DNA of 64,000 nt. Origin: Streptomyces catenulae (GTDB taxonomy: Bacteria; Actinomycetota; Actinomycetes; Streptomycetales; Streptomycetaceae). Each line of letters begins with the position of its first letter. The stretch's first letter is position 1. Below, piece after piece: positions 48,105 to 56,193 of the stretch. The notes under the pieces are model-generated. The model was not told the origin of the DNA. It saw only the letters and a program-made list of their open reading frames with translations, and made no database searches. The translations under genes and the position numbers were made by a program. The stretch is taken from assembly GCF_000718015.1 (NCBI RefSeq), contig NZ_JODY01000032.1, forward strand, positions 8,087 to 72,086. The letters are read 5' to 3'.

Positions 48105-49664
48105 GTGTTCGATACGCTTTCCGACCGCCTGGCGAGTACCTTCAAAAACCTCCGGGGCAAGGGCCGCCTCTCCGAGGCCGACATCGACGCCACGGCGCGC
48201 GAGATCCGTATCGCCCTTCTCGAGGCCGATGTCGCGCTGCCCGTCGTCCGCGCCTTCATCAAGCAGGTCAAGGAGCGCGCCGCCGGTTCCGAGGTCTCCC
48301 AGGCGCTGAACCCGGCCCAGCAGGTCATCAAGATCGTCAACGAGGAGCTGATCGGCATCCTCGGCGGCGAGACCCGCCGCCTGCGCTTCGCCAAGACCGC
48401 GCCGACCGTCATCATGCTCGCCGGTCTCCAGGGTGCCGGTAAGACCACCCTCGCCGGAAAGCTCGGCCGCTGGCTCAAGACCCAGGGCCACACCCCGCTG
48501 CTCGTCGCCTGCGACCTCCAGCGCCCCAACGCCGTCAACCAGCTCTCCGTCGTCGCCGAGCGCGCCGAGGTGGCGGTCTACGCCCCCGAGCCCGGCAACG
48601 GCGTCGGCGACCCGGTCAAGGTCGCCCAGGACTCGATCGAGTTCGCCCGCGCCAAGCAGCACGACGTCGTCATCGTCGACACCGCCGGCCGCCTCGGCAT
48701 CGACCAGGAGCTGATGCAGCAGGCCGCGGACATCCGCGACGCGGTCGAGCCCGACGAGGTCCTCTTCGTCGTCGACGCGATGATCGGTCAGGACGCGGTC
48801 AACACCGCCGAGGCGTTCCGCGACGGCGTCGGCTTCGACGGCGTCGTCCTCTCCAAGCTCGACGGCGACGCCCGCGGTGGTGCCGCGCTCTCCATCGCGC
48901 ACGTCACCGGCAAGCAGATCATGTTCGCCTCCAACGGCGAGAAGCTGGACGACTTCGACGCGTTCCACCCGGACCGCATGGCGTCCCGCATCCTCGGCAT
49001 GGGCGACATGCTCAGCCTGATCGAGAAGGCCGAGCAGACCTTCAGCCAGGCCGAGGCCGAGAAGATGGCGGCCAAGCTCCAGAAGGGCCCCAAGGAGTTC
49101 ACGCTCGACGACTTCCTGGCCCAGATGGAGCAGGTCCGCAAGATGGGCTCGCTCTCCAAGCTGCTCGGCATGCTGCCCGGCATGGGGCAGATGAAGGAGC
49201 AGATCAACAACCTCGACGAGCGCGAGGTCGACCGCACCGCCGCGATCATCAAGTCGATGACCCCGGCCGAGCGCCAGGAACCGACGATCATCAACGGCTC
49301 GCGCCGCGCCCGTATCGCCCGGGGTTCCGGCGTCGAGGTCAGTGCGGTCAAGAACCTCATCGAGCGGTTCTTCGAGGCGCGCAAGATGATGTCGAAGATG
49401 GCCCAGGGCGGCGGCATCCCCGGGATGCCGGGCATGCCCGGGATGCCCGGCGCGGGCGGCGGCGCCAAGAAGAAGAAGCAGGTCAAGCAGGCCAAGGGCA
49501 AGCGCAAGAGCGGTAACCCGATGAAGCGCAAGGCCGAGGAGGCGGCGGCCGCGGCCCGCCGCGAGGCCGCCCAGAACGGCAACCCGCTCGGCCTGCCCCC
49601 CGGCGGCGACACCGACGCCCAGAACTTCGAACTCCCCGAGGAGTTCAAGAAGTTCATGGGCTGA
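48105..49664 (+). CDS. ffh: Signal recognition particle protein Ffh
   Basis: 519 residues from GTG. N domain (FDTLSDRLASTFKNLRGKG), G domain with GLQGAGKTTLAGKLGRWL, DTAGRLGIDQELM and SKLDGDARGGAALS, and the methionine-rich M domain (~300-440) that binds 4.5S RNA and signal peptides (GMLPGMGQMKEQI, GGGIPGMPGMPGMPG). The C-terminal Lys/Ala/Arg-rich tail (~455-519) is typical of actinobacteria. The partner FtsY is at 39062. A 14-pair hairpin follows; the 4.5S RNA gene is not in the window. Confidence 0.98.
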   Translation: MFDTLSDRLASTFKNLRGKGRLSEADIDATAREIRIALLEADVALPVVRAFIKQVKERAAGSEVSQALNPAQQVIKIVNEELIGILGGETRRLRFAKTAPTVIMLAGLQGAGKTTLAGKLGRWLKTQGHTPLLVACDLQRPNAVNQLSVVAERAEVAVYAPEPGNGVGDPVKVAQDSIEFARAKQHDVVIVDTAGRLGIDQELMQQAADIRDAVEPDEVLFVVDAMIGQDAVNTAEAFRDGVGFDGVVLSKLDGDARGGAALSIAHVTGKQIMFASNGEKLDDFDAFHPDRMASRILGMGDMLSLIEKAEQTFSQAEAEKMAAKLQKGPKEFTLDDFLAQMEQVRKMGSLSKLLGMLPGMGQMKEQINNLDEREVDRTAAIIKSMTPAERQEPTIINGSRRARIARGSGVEVSAVKNLIERFFEARKMMSKMAQGGGIPGMPGMPGMPGAGGGAKKKKQVKQAKGKRKSGNPMKRKAEEAAAAARREAAQNGNPLGLPPGGDTDAQNFELPEEFKKFMG

Positions 49665-49680
49665 CCCCAGGTCCCCCGCC

Positions 49681-49714
49681 CGGGCCCCCGCCGTACGCAC
49701 ACGGCGGGGGCCCG
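49681..49714 (+). terminator. ffh terminator
   Basis: CGGGCCCCCGCCGT (49681-49694) pairs perfectly with ACGGCGGGGGCCCG (49701-49714), 14 pairs around a 6-base loop, 17 bases after the ffh stop. The rest of the gap to 49941 contains no gene that I can support; an AT-rich patch near 49885 may be the next promoter. Confidence 0.85.
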
Positions 49715-49941
49715 CGCACTCCCGGCCGCGTACGGCGCCCTCCGCCCCGCACCGTGCGACGGCGTACGCCGTACGGATTACGCGGGGGTACGCACCGGCT
49801 TGCGGGCCCCTGTGCGCCTTGGGCGCGGAACGGGTTACCCGCCCCCGGCGCGCCCCATGGCACGAAACTGACTGGTACGTGCAAATTATTTGGGATGCCC
49901 CGGAATCGGAACACCGGGCGACCCCGGCTCGTTGTCACGAC

Positions 49942-50532
49942 GTGAGCACGACACCGCCTGTTCTCGCCGCCGAACTGGCGCTCGCCTGGGCCGATATTCA
50001 ACGGCACCACCCCGAGCTGCCGGATCTGGCCGCGCCCGAGTCCCTGATCGGAGAATCGTCGTCCGCCTGTGGCGCCGAGCTCTCCTTCGAACGGCTGCTC
50101 CACGAGGCAGTCCACGGCATCGCCGCCTCCCGCGGCATCCGCGACACCTCCCGTGCGGGCCGCTACCACAACCGCCGGTTCCTCGCCGTCGCCGAGGAGC
50201 TGGGCCTGGACCACGCCGACGAGCCGCATCCCAGCAGCGGCTTCTCCCTGGTCACGCTCAGCCCCGAGGCCAGACGCCGCTACCGGCCCACCATCGAGCG
50301 GCTCGCCAGAGCCCTCAAGGCCCACACCGCCGCGACCGCCACCGACAGCGCCCGCAGTTTCCGCGGCCCGGCCGCCCGCCACGGTTCGTCCGGCGGCGGC
50401 GTCCGCGTCAAGGCCGTCTGCGACTGCGGACGCAACGTCCGGGTCGTCCCGTCCGTGCTGGCCCAGGCCCCGATCGTCTGCGGAGGCTGCGGCAAGCCGT
50501 TCCGGATCCCCGAGGTGGCCGCGGTCGGCTGA
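49942..50532 (+). CDS. SprT-like zinc protein with C-terminal zinc ribbon
   Basis: 196 residues from GTG 49942 (VSTTPPVLAAELALAW); a GTG at 49819 would add 41 residues of no homology. LLHEAVHGIAASRGI supplies an HExxH zinc-protease motif; the following RAGRYHNRRFLAVAEELGL fits the SprT arrangement with a third ligand (HN.RF). The C-terminus, CDCGRNVRV... VCGGCGKPF, is a four-Cys ribbon. SprT proteins act on DNA-protein crosslinks or are chaperone-like; the role here is unproven. It stands between ffh and rpsP with no shared operon signal. Confidence 0.78.
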   Translation: MSTTPPVLAAELALAWADIQRHHPELPDLAAPESLIGESSSACGAELSFERLLHEAVHGIAASRGIRDTSRAGRYHNRRFLAVAEELGLDHADEPHPSSGFSLVTLSPEARRRYRPTIERLARALKAHTAATATDSARSFRGPAARHGSSGGGVRVKAVCDCGRNVRVVPSVLAQAPIVCGGCGKPFRIPEVAAVG

Positions 50533-50688
50533 CCGCGGGGCGTGTGGCACAATGGACCGCTGTACTCGACAGTCGCACAGGACCCCTCTCTCCTCCGGCT
50601 GACGCGTCCATCGGGCATACCGAGTACCGCAACCCCACGTGGCATCCCGTTGTGCCCCACCACGTCAAGACCAGGAGACACCACTCCC

Positions 50689-51129
50689 GTGGCAGTCAAG
50701 ATCAAGCTGAAGCGTCTGGGCAAGATCCGCGCGCCTCACTACCGCATCATCATCGCCGACTCGCGTACCCGCCGTGACGGCCGCGCGATCGAGGAGATCG
50801 GTCTGTACCACCCGGTGCAGAACCCCTCCCGCATCGAGGTCGACTCCGAGCGTGTCCAGTACTGGCTGGGTGTCGGCGCGCAGCCGACCGAGCCCGTCAT
50901 GGCCATCCTGAAGGTCACCGGCGACTGGCAGAAGTTCAAGGGCCTGCCCGCCCCGGCGCCGATGAAGGTCGCCGAGCCGAAGGCCGACAAGCGCGCCCTC
51001 TTCGAGGCCGCCGCCAAGGCGACCGGCGACGAGCCGAAGGGTGAGGCCATCACCCCGAAGGCGAAGAAGGCCGACAAGAAGGCGGACGAGGCTGCGGCCG
51101 AGTCCACCTCTGAGTCCACCGAGGCCTGA
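50689..51129 (+). CDS. rpsP: 30S ribosomal protein S16
   Basis: 146 residues from GTG with AGGAG 13 bases upstream. [21 protein letters not shown] and [20 protein letters not shown] are the S16 signature. The core ends near residue 85; the last ~60 residues are a Lys/Ala/Glu-rich tail found in Streptomyces S16. A CACAAT -10 element at 50548-50553 without a clear -35 may drive the operon. khpA follows after 2 bases. Confidence 0.97.
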   Translation: MAVKIKLKRLGKIRAPHYRIIIADSRTRRDGRAIEEIGLYHPVQNPSRIEVDSERVQYWLGVGAQPTEPVMAILKVTGDWQKFKGLPAPAPMKVAEPKADKRALFEAAAKATGDEPKGEAITPKAKKADKKADEAAAESTSESTEA

Positions 51130-51131
51130 GC

Positions 51132-51371
51132 GTGCTCGAGGAGGCTCTTGAGCACCTCGTCAAGGGCATCGTCGACAATCCCGACGACGTCCAGGTAGCC
51201 TCGCGCACCCTGCGTCGTGGGCGTGTGCTGGAGGTCCGGGTCCACCCCGACGACCTCGGCAAGGTGATCGGCCGCAACGGCCGCACCGCCCGCGCCCTGC
51301 GGACCGTCGTGGGCGCTCTCGGTGGGCGGGGCATCCGCGTCGACCTCGTCGACGTGGACCAGGTCCACTGA
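51132..51371 (+). CDS. khpA: KH-domain RNA-binding protein KhpA
   Basis: 79 residues from GTG. Single KH domain with the RNA-binding GxxG loop in LGKVIGRNGRTARALRTVV. KhpA binds RNA, with KhpB in some bacteria, and is placed between rpsP and rimM in most Gram-positive genomes. A hairpin with TTTGT after the stop (51391-51426) separates it from rimM. Confidence 0.95.
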   Translation: MLEEALEHLVKGIVDNPDDVQVASRTLRRGRVLEVRVHPDDLGKVIGRNGRTARALRTVVGALGGRGIRVDLVDVDQVH

Positions 51372-51390
51372 ACAGTTGAACACCGGCTCG

Positions 51391-51426
51391 GGCCGGGGAG
51401 GGCTCTCGGGCCGTCCCCGGCCTTTG
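51391..51426 (+). terminator. Hairpin with short T-run after khpA
   Basis: GGCCGGGGA-G-GGC (51391-51403) pairs with GCC-G-TCCCCGGCC (51410-51422), 12 pairs with one G-G mismatch, followed by TTTGTC. It divides rpsP-khpA from rimM-trmD and could reduce or attenuate readthrough. Confidence 0.75.
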
Positions 51427-51548
51427 TCGTCGGCGCCGCCGCCCCGTACCCCACGGGCGCCCGGCGTCACCGGAATCGGCAACATCACGCGCGCCGCCGC
51501 ACCGGCCGCGCGCAAGCGGCGGCGGATCGGCCGCAGAGAGGCAACACC

Positions 51549-52094
51549 GTGCAGCTGGTAGTCGCGCGGATCGGCCGCGCCCACGGCATCAAGGGCGAGG
51601 TCACCGTGGAGGTGCGTACCGACGAGCCCGAACTGCGGCTCGCGCCCGGAGCCGTCCTGGCCACCGACCCGTCCACGGTCGGACCGCTCACCATCGAGAC
51701 CGGCCGGGTCCACAGCGGACGGCTGCTGCTGCGCTTCGCCGGGGTGACCGACCGGACCGGCGCCGAGGCGCTGCGCAACACCCTGCTGATCGCGGAGGTC
51801 GACCCCGAGGAGGTCCCCGAGGACCCCGAGGAGTTCTACGACCACCAGCTGATCGACCTCGACGTCGTCACCCGTGACGGCACCGTCGTCGGCCGGATCA
51901 CCGAGGTCTCCCACCTGCCCTACCAGGACCTGCTCGTCGTCGGGCGGCCCGAGGGCGGCGAGGTACTGATCCCGTTCGTCGCCGAGATCGTCCCGGAGAT
52001 CGACCTGGAGGAGCAGCGCGCGGTCATCGACCCGCCGCCCGGCCTTCTCGACGACGCACAGGCCGAGGTCGCCAGCAGCCGCGAGGACGGCTGA
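51549..52094 (+). CDS. rimM: 16S rRNA processing protein RimM
   Basis: 181 residues from [22 protein letters not shown] at the front (RimM N-domain) and a PRC-barrel at ~100-170 ([35 protein letters not shown]). It assists maturation of the 30S head near S19. The gene stands directly before trmD (1 base), as in many bacteria. AGAGAGG lies upstream of the start. Confidence 0.96.
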   Translation: MQLVVARIGRAHGIKGEVTVEVRTDEPELRLAPGAVLATDPSTVGPLTIETGRVHSGRLLLRFAGVTDRTGAEALRNTLLIAEVDPEEVPEDPEEFYDHQLIDLDVVTRDGTVVGRITEVSHLPYQDLLVVGRPEGGEVLIPFVAEIVPEIDLEEQRAVIDPPPGLLDDAQAEVASSREDG

Positions 52095-52095
52095 G

Positions 52096-52905
52096 ATGCG
52101 CCTCGACATCGTCACGATCTTCCCCGAGTACCTCGAACCGCTGAACGTCTCGCTGGTCGGCAAGGCCCGCGCCCGCGGTCAGCTCGACGTACGCATCCAC
52201 GACCTGCGGGACTGGGCGCACGACAAGCACAACACCGTCGACGACACGCCCTACGGCGGCGGTCCCGGCATGGTCATGAAGCCGGAGCCGTGGGGCGAGG
52301 CGCTGGACACGATCCTCGCCTCCGGGGAGGGCGAGCCCGTTCTCGTCGTGCCGACGCCCAGCGGTGAGCCGTTCACCCAGCAACTCGCCGTGGAACTCTC
52401 CGCCAAGCCCTGGCTGGTCTTCACCCCGGCCCGCTACGAGGGCATCGACCGCCGCGTCATCGAGGAGTACGGCGACCGGCTCGACGTCCGCGAGGTCTCC
52501 ATCGGCGACTACGTCCTGGCGGGCGGCGAGGCGCCGGTCCTGGTGATGGTCGAGGCCGTCGCCCGGCTGCTGCCCGGCGTCCTGGGCAACGCCGCCTCCC
52601 ACCAGGACGACTCCTTCGCGCCCGGCGCGATGGCCGATCTCCTGGAGGGGCCGGTCTACACCAAGCCGCCCGAGTGGCGCGGGCGCGGCATCCCCGAGGT
52701 GCTGCTCAGCGGCCACCACGGCAAGATCGCGCGCTGGCGCCGGGACGAGGCGTTCCGCCGCACCGACCGCAACCGCCCGGACCTGATCGAGCGGGCCGAC
52801 CCGGCCGCGTTCGACAAGAAGGACCGCGAACTGCTGTCGATCCTGGGGTGGGCCCCGGGCGAGGACGGCCGATTTGGGCGGACCGACCAGGCCGTGGAAG
52901 AATAG
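52096..52905 (+). CDS. trmD: tRNA (guanine37-N1)-methyltransferase
   Basis: 269 residues. SPOUT-family knotted methyltransferase. MRLDIVTIFPEYLEPL, DDTPYGGGPGMVMKPEP, TPARYEGIDRRVIEEY, SIGDYVLAGGEAPVLVMVEAVARLLPG (the knot with SAM-binding and catalytic Asp) and VLLSGHHGKIARWRRDEA are all present. It prevents frameshifting by making m1G37. It begins 1 base after rimM. Confidence 0.98.
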   Translation: MRLDIVTIFPEYLEPLNVSLVGKARARGQLDVRIHDLRDWAHDKHNTVDDTPYGGGPGMVMKPEPWGEALDTILASGEGEPVLVVPTPSGEPFTQQLAVELSAKPWLVFTPARYEGIDRRVIEEYGDRLDVREVSIGDYVLAGGEAPVLVMVEAVARLLPGVLGNAASHQDDSFAPGAMADLLEGPVYTKPPEWRGRGIPEVLLSGHHGKIARWRRDEAFRRTDRNRPDLIERADPAAFDKKDRELLSILGWAPGEDGRFGRTDQAVEE

Positions 52906-53000
52906 GCCGCTGCTGTGTGCGTCCGGCGCGCGCCCCTGCCACAGGGGGAACGACGCCCGTCCGACGGAACGGCATCCGAACATCATCTCCGAAATCCCGT

Positions 53001-53040
53001 TGATGACCTGTGGCATCAGCGAAGAAAGCAGTAGGTCATG
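53001..53040 (+). promoter_or_regulatory. rplS leader with two exclusive hairpins over the start codon
   Basis: ATGACCT (53003-53009) is complementary to AGGTCAT (53033-53039), which contains the weak ribosome-binding site and the first two bases of the rplS ATG. A shorter competing stem is TGATG (53001-53005) with CATCA (53014-53018). The two share 53003-53005 and cannot form together, so the RNA can switch between a closed and an open start. Confidence 0.55.
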
Positions 53041-53385
53041 CACCTTCTCGACTCCGTCGACTCCGCGTCGCTGCGCAGCGACATCCCGGCCTTCCGCCCG
53101 GGTGACACCGTCAACGTCCACGTCCGCGTCATCGAGGGCAACCGCTCCCGTGTGCAGCAGTTCAAGGGCGTTGTCATCCGCCGCCAGGGCAGCGGCGTGC
53201 GCGAGACCTTCACGGTCCGCAAGGTCAGCTTCTCCGTCGGCGTCGAGCGCACCTTCCCCGTGCACACCCCGATCGTCGAGAAGATCGAGCTGGTGACCCG
53301 CGGTGACGTCCGCCGCGCCAAGCTGTACTACCTCCGTGAGCTGCGCGGCAAGGCCGCGAAGATCAAGGAGAAGCGCGACAACTGA
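53038..53385 (+). CDS. rplS: 50S ribosomal protein L19
   Basis: 115 residues. [25 protein letters not shown] at the front (the L19 start), [38 protein letters not shown] and [18 protein letters not shown] identify L19. It follows trmD after 132 bases. No ordinary Shine-Dalgarno sequence precedes the ATG except AGGTC, which is inside a possible start-blocking hairpin. Confidence 0.97.
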   Translation: MHLLDSVDSASLRSDIPAFRPGDTVNVHVRVIEGNRSRVQQFKGVVIRRQGSGVRETFTVRKVSFSVGVERTFPVHTPIVEKIELVTRGDVRRAKLYYLRELRGKAAKIKEKRDN

Positions 53386-53460
53386 GTCCGCACGCCGGGC
53401 CGTCCTCCCTGGTGAGGGCCCCGGCACCCGGCTCACGTACGGTGCCCGGAACCGGCCGGA

Positions 53461-53466
53461 TAGGCT
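53461..53466 (+). promoter_or_regulatory. -10 element of an apparently leaderless lepB
   Basis: TAGGCT ends 9 bases before the ATG at 53476 in GC-rich DNA with no ribosome-binding site between. It should begin transcription of the signal-peptidase cluster close to the start codon. Confidence 0.45.
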
Positions 53467-53475
53467 CACGTTCCG

Positions 53476-54240
53476 ATGGACACCGACGCACAGCTCCCGG
53501 AGCGCGACCGCACCCCCGTCCCCGACCAGGGACCGGAGGAGCGGTCGCGCTCCGCGCGTTTTCCCGACACCTCCGCCCGCTTCCGCTTCCGGCCGCTTCC
53601 GCTGCTGGCCTGCTGCGTGGCGTTCGTGCTGCTGCTGAGCGCCTTCGTCGTCCAGCCGTTCCTCATCCCGAGCACGTCGATGCAGGACACCCTGGAGGTC
53701 GGCGACCGGGTGCTGGTCAACAAGCTCGCGTACCGCTTCGGCGGTGAGCCCCGGCGCGGCGATGTCGTCGTCTTCGACGGCACAGGGTCTTTCGTTCACA
53801 GGGAGACGGAGGAGAATCCCGTGACGGGCCTGCTGCGCGGAGCCGGCGCGGCGGTGGGCCTGGCCCGTCCTGCCGACACCGACTACGTCAAGCGCGTGAT
53901 CGGGATCGGAGGGGACAGGGTGACCTGCTGCGACAAACGGGGGCGGATCAAGGTGAACGGTGAGCCCGTGACCGAGGGCTATGTGTATCCGGGGGACGCC
54001 GCGTCGTCGGTGCCCTTCGACATCGTGGTCCCGGAGGGAAAGCTGTGGGTGATGGGGGACCACCGGTCGCGCTCCCGGGACTCCCGCGACCACCTCGGTG
54101 AGGAAGGCGGCGGCACCGTCCCCGTCGACAAGGTGATCGGCCGGGCCGACTGGATCAGCTGGCCGGTGAGCCGCTGGACGGGTCTGGACCGGCCGCCGGC
54201 GTTCTCCCGGGTGCCCGCCCCGGCAGGCTCCCATGGGTAG
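53476..54240 (+). CDS. lepB: Signal peptidase I (first of four)
   Basis: 254 residues. Serine/lysine protease cutting Sec signal peptides outside the membrane. An N-terminal anchor (PLPLLACCVAFVLLLSAFVV) precedes box B PSTSMQDTLEVGDRVLVNKL (catalytic Ser), box C GDVVVFD, box D DYVKRVIGIGGDRV (catalytic Lys) and box E GDHRSRSRDSR. The order of four genes after rplS is the sipW-X-Y-Z cluster of S. lividans and S. coelicolor, and this would be sipW (inference). The next gene starts 8 bases before its stop. Confidence 0.95.
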   Translation: MDTDAQLPERDRTPVPDQGPEERSRSARFPDTSARFRFRPLPLLACCVAFVLLLSAFVVQPFLIPSTSMQDTLEVGDRVLVNKLAYRFGGEPRRGDVVVFDGTGSFVHRETEENPVTGLLRGAGAAVGLARPADTDYVKRVIGIGGDRVTCCDKRGRIKVNGEPVTEGYVYPGDAASSVPFDIVVPEGKLWVMGDHRSRSRDSRDHLGEEGGGTVPVDKVIGRADWISWPVSRWTGLDRPPAFSRVPAPAGSHG

Positions 54241-55252
54241 CCGGGGGCGCCCACGACACGGCAGACCGCAGGTCGACGACGGTACGACCGCGGTCGACGA
54301 GCGTCCGGCGACCGGTGGCCGGGCCGAGCGGCGGCGCCAGGCGCGCCGCATCAAACGCCGCAGACGCCGCTCGTACCTCAAGGAAATACCCATCCTGATC
54401 GTGGTGGCGCTGGCCATCGCGCTGGTTCTGAAGACGTTCCTGGTCCAGGCGTTCGTGATTCCGTCCGGCTCGATGGAGCAGACGATCCGGATCGGGGACC
54501 GGGTGCTGGTCGACAAGCTCACCCCGTGGTTCGGCTGGCAGCCCGAGCGCGGTGACGTCGTCGTCTTCAAGGACCCCGGCGGCTGGCTCAAGGGCGAGCA
54601 GACGCAGAAGGCCGAGGATCCGGCCGGGGTGAAGCAGTTCAAGGAGGCCATGACCTTCATCGGTCTGCTGCCCTCGGCCGACGAACAGGACCTGATCAAG
54701 CGGGTCGTCGCGGTCGGCGGGGACACCGTCAAGTGCTGCGACGCACAGCACCGCGTCACGGTCAACGGCACCCCGCTGACCGAGCCGTATCTGCACCCCG
54801 GCAACCCGCCGTCCGAGACGTCGTTCACGGTGAACGTGCCCACCGGACGGATCTTCGTCATGGGTGACCACCGCTCGAACTCCGCGGATTCGCGCTTCCA
54901 TCTCGACGAGGCGTACCGTGGCACGGTTTCCGAGGACAACGTCGTCGGGCGGGCCGTGGTCATCGCCTGGCCGTTCGCCCACTGGCGGCGTCTGGAGGAG
55001 CCCGACACCTTCGCGAACGTGCACGACGCGCCGGGCGCGAAGGCGGCAGGTGCGGCGGGCCCGCATAGGGTGTTGCCCGAGTCTTTGACCCCACTCCCGA
55101 CCCCTGCGGAACTCCCGCTCGTTATGGGAGTGATGGGCCTGCACCGGTTGACGGGCGGGCGAGAGCGTGGAGTAAGGAGTGGATGTGGGGGACTTGGCGG
55201 TCGGCGCGCGGTCCGGATCCGGAGAGCCCGAAGAGCCGGCGGGGCACGGTGA
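54233..55252 (+). CDS. lepB: Signal peptidase I (second of four)
   Basis: 339 residues from ATG. Basic cytoplasmic front (RRRQARRIKRRRRR), anchor (IPILIVVALAIALVLKTFLVQAF), box B PSGSMEQTIRIGDRVLVDKL, box D DLIKRVVAVGGDTVKCC and box E GDHRSNSADSRFHLDE. The last ~80 residues are a Pro/Gly/Arg-rich tail with no second membrane helix. The stop lies 74 bases inside the following gene, so the tail and the next gene's N-terminus share DNA. Position suggests sipX (inference). Confidence 0.94.
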   Translation: MGSRGRPRHGRPQVDDGTTAVDERPATGGRAERRRQARRIKRRRRRSYLKEIPILIVVALAIALVLKTFLVQAFVIPSGSMEQTIRIGDRVLVDKLTPWFGWQPERGDVVVFKDPGGWLKGEQTQKAEDPAGVKQFKEAMTFIGLLPSADEQDLIKRVVAVGGDTVKCCDAQHRVTVNGTPLTEPYLHPGNPPSETSFTVNVPTGRIFVMGDHRSNSADSRFHLDEAYRGTVSEDNVVGRAVVIAWPFAHWRRLEEPDTFANVHDAPGAKAAGAAGPHRVLPESLTPLPTPAELPLVMGVMGLHRLTGGRERGVRSGCGGLGGRRAVRIRRARRAGGAR

Positions 55253-56138
55253 GGCCGCGTCGGCGGGTTCCGTGCATCTCGCGCAGCCACAGCAACAGCC
55301 ACCGTACGAAGGACAGGCACCACCGGCGGCCCGGCGGCCTGCCGAGGACGAGGAGAAGGACGGCGTGAAGAAGGCCAAGAAGCAGCGCGCCTTCTGGAAG
55401 GAACTGCCGATCCTCGTCGGCATCGCGCTGATCCTCGCCCTGCTGATCAAAACGTTCCTGGTGCAGGCGTTCTCCATCCCGTCCGACTCGATGCAGGACA
55501 CCCTGCAGCGCGGCGACCGGGTGCTGGTGGACAAGCTCACGCCATGGTTCGGCTCCAAGCCCGAGCGCGGCGAGGTCGTCGTCTTCCACGACCCGGGCGG
55601 CTGGCTCAACGAGACGCCGACGCCCGAGCCCAACCCCGTCCAGAAGGTCCTCAGCTTCATCGGTCTGATGCCGTCAGCCGAGGAGAAGGACCTGATCAAG
55701 CGGGTCATCGCGGTCGGCGGCGACACCGTCGAGTGCCACGGCACCGGCCCGGTGAAGGTCAACGGCAAGGCGCTCAAGGAGGACTCGTTCATCTTCCCGG
55801 GCAACACCCCGTGCGGTGACCGCGCCTTCGGCCCGATCCACGTCCCCAAGGACCGCATCTGGGTCATGGGCGACCACCGCGACGACTCCCTCGACTCGCG
55901 CTACCACCAGAACCTCAAGGGCGACGGCACGGTCTCGGTGGACGAGGTCGTCGGCCGCGCGTTCACCATCGCCTGGCCGATCAACCGCTGGTCGACGCTG
56001 CCGGTGCCGGACACCTTCAAGCAGCAGGGCATCGACAAGGCCATGGCCGCCGCGCCCGCCGCGCTCGGTCTGGCCGGAGCCGTCCCGCTCGTCCTCTGGC
56101 GTCGCAAGAGGCTGACCGCGGAACGTACTCCCAGGTAG
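55179..56138 (+). CDS. lepB: Signal peptidase I (third of four)
   Basis: 319 residues from GTG. A ~65-residue Pro/Gln/Glu-rich cytoplasmic front (including AQPQQQPPYEGQAPP) leads to the anchor (LPILVGIALILALLIKTFLVQAF), box B PSDSMQDTLQRGDRVLVDKL, box D LIKRVIAVGGDTV, box E GDHRDDSLDSRYH, and a C-terminal membrane helix (APAALGLAGAVPLVLW). It overlaps the second gene by 74 bases in a different frame. Closest in layout to sipY (inference). Confidence 0.94.
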   Translation: MDVGDLAVGARSGSGEPEEPAGHGEAASAGSVHLAQPQQQPPYEGQAPPAARRPAEDEEKDGVKKAKKQRAFWKELPILVGIALILALLIKTFLVQAFSIPSDSMQDTLQRGDRVLVDKLTPWFGSKPERGEVVVFHDPGGWLNETPTPEPNPVQKVLSFIGLMPSAEEKDLIKRVIAVGGDTVECHGTGPVKVNGKALKEDSFIFPGNTPCGDRAFGPIHVPKDRIWVMGDHRDDSLDSRYHQNLKGDGTVSVDEVVGRAFTIAWPINRWSTLPVPDTFKQQGIDKAMAAAPAALGLAGAVPLVLWRRKRLTAERTPR

Positions 56139-56193
56139 GGTGCCGTCCCAGATCTTCGACGCGGGCCCGCGCCCGCGGGGTGGGAGCGCTGGG

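Noticed and set aside
49819..49941. Longer start for the SprT-like gene
   Set aside because: Adds 41 residues through an AT-rich promoter-like patch; GTG 49942 begins the plausible domain.
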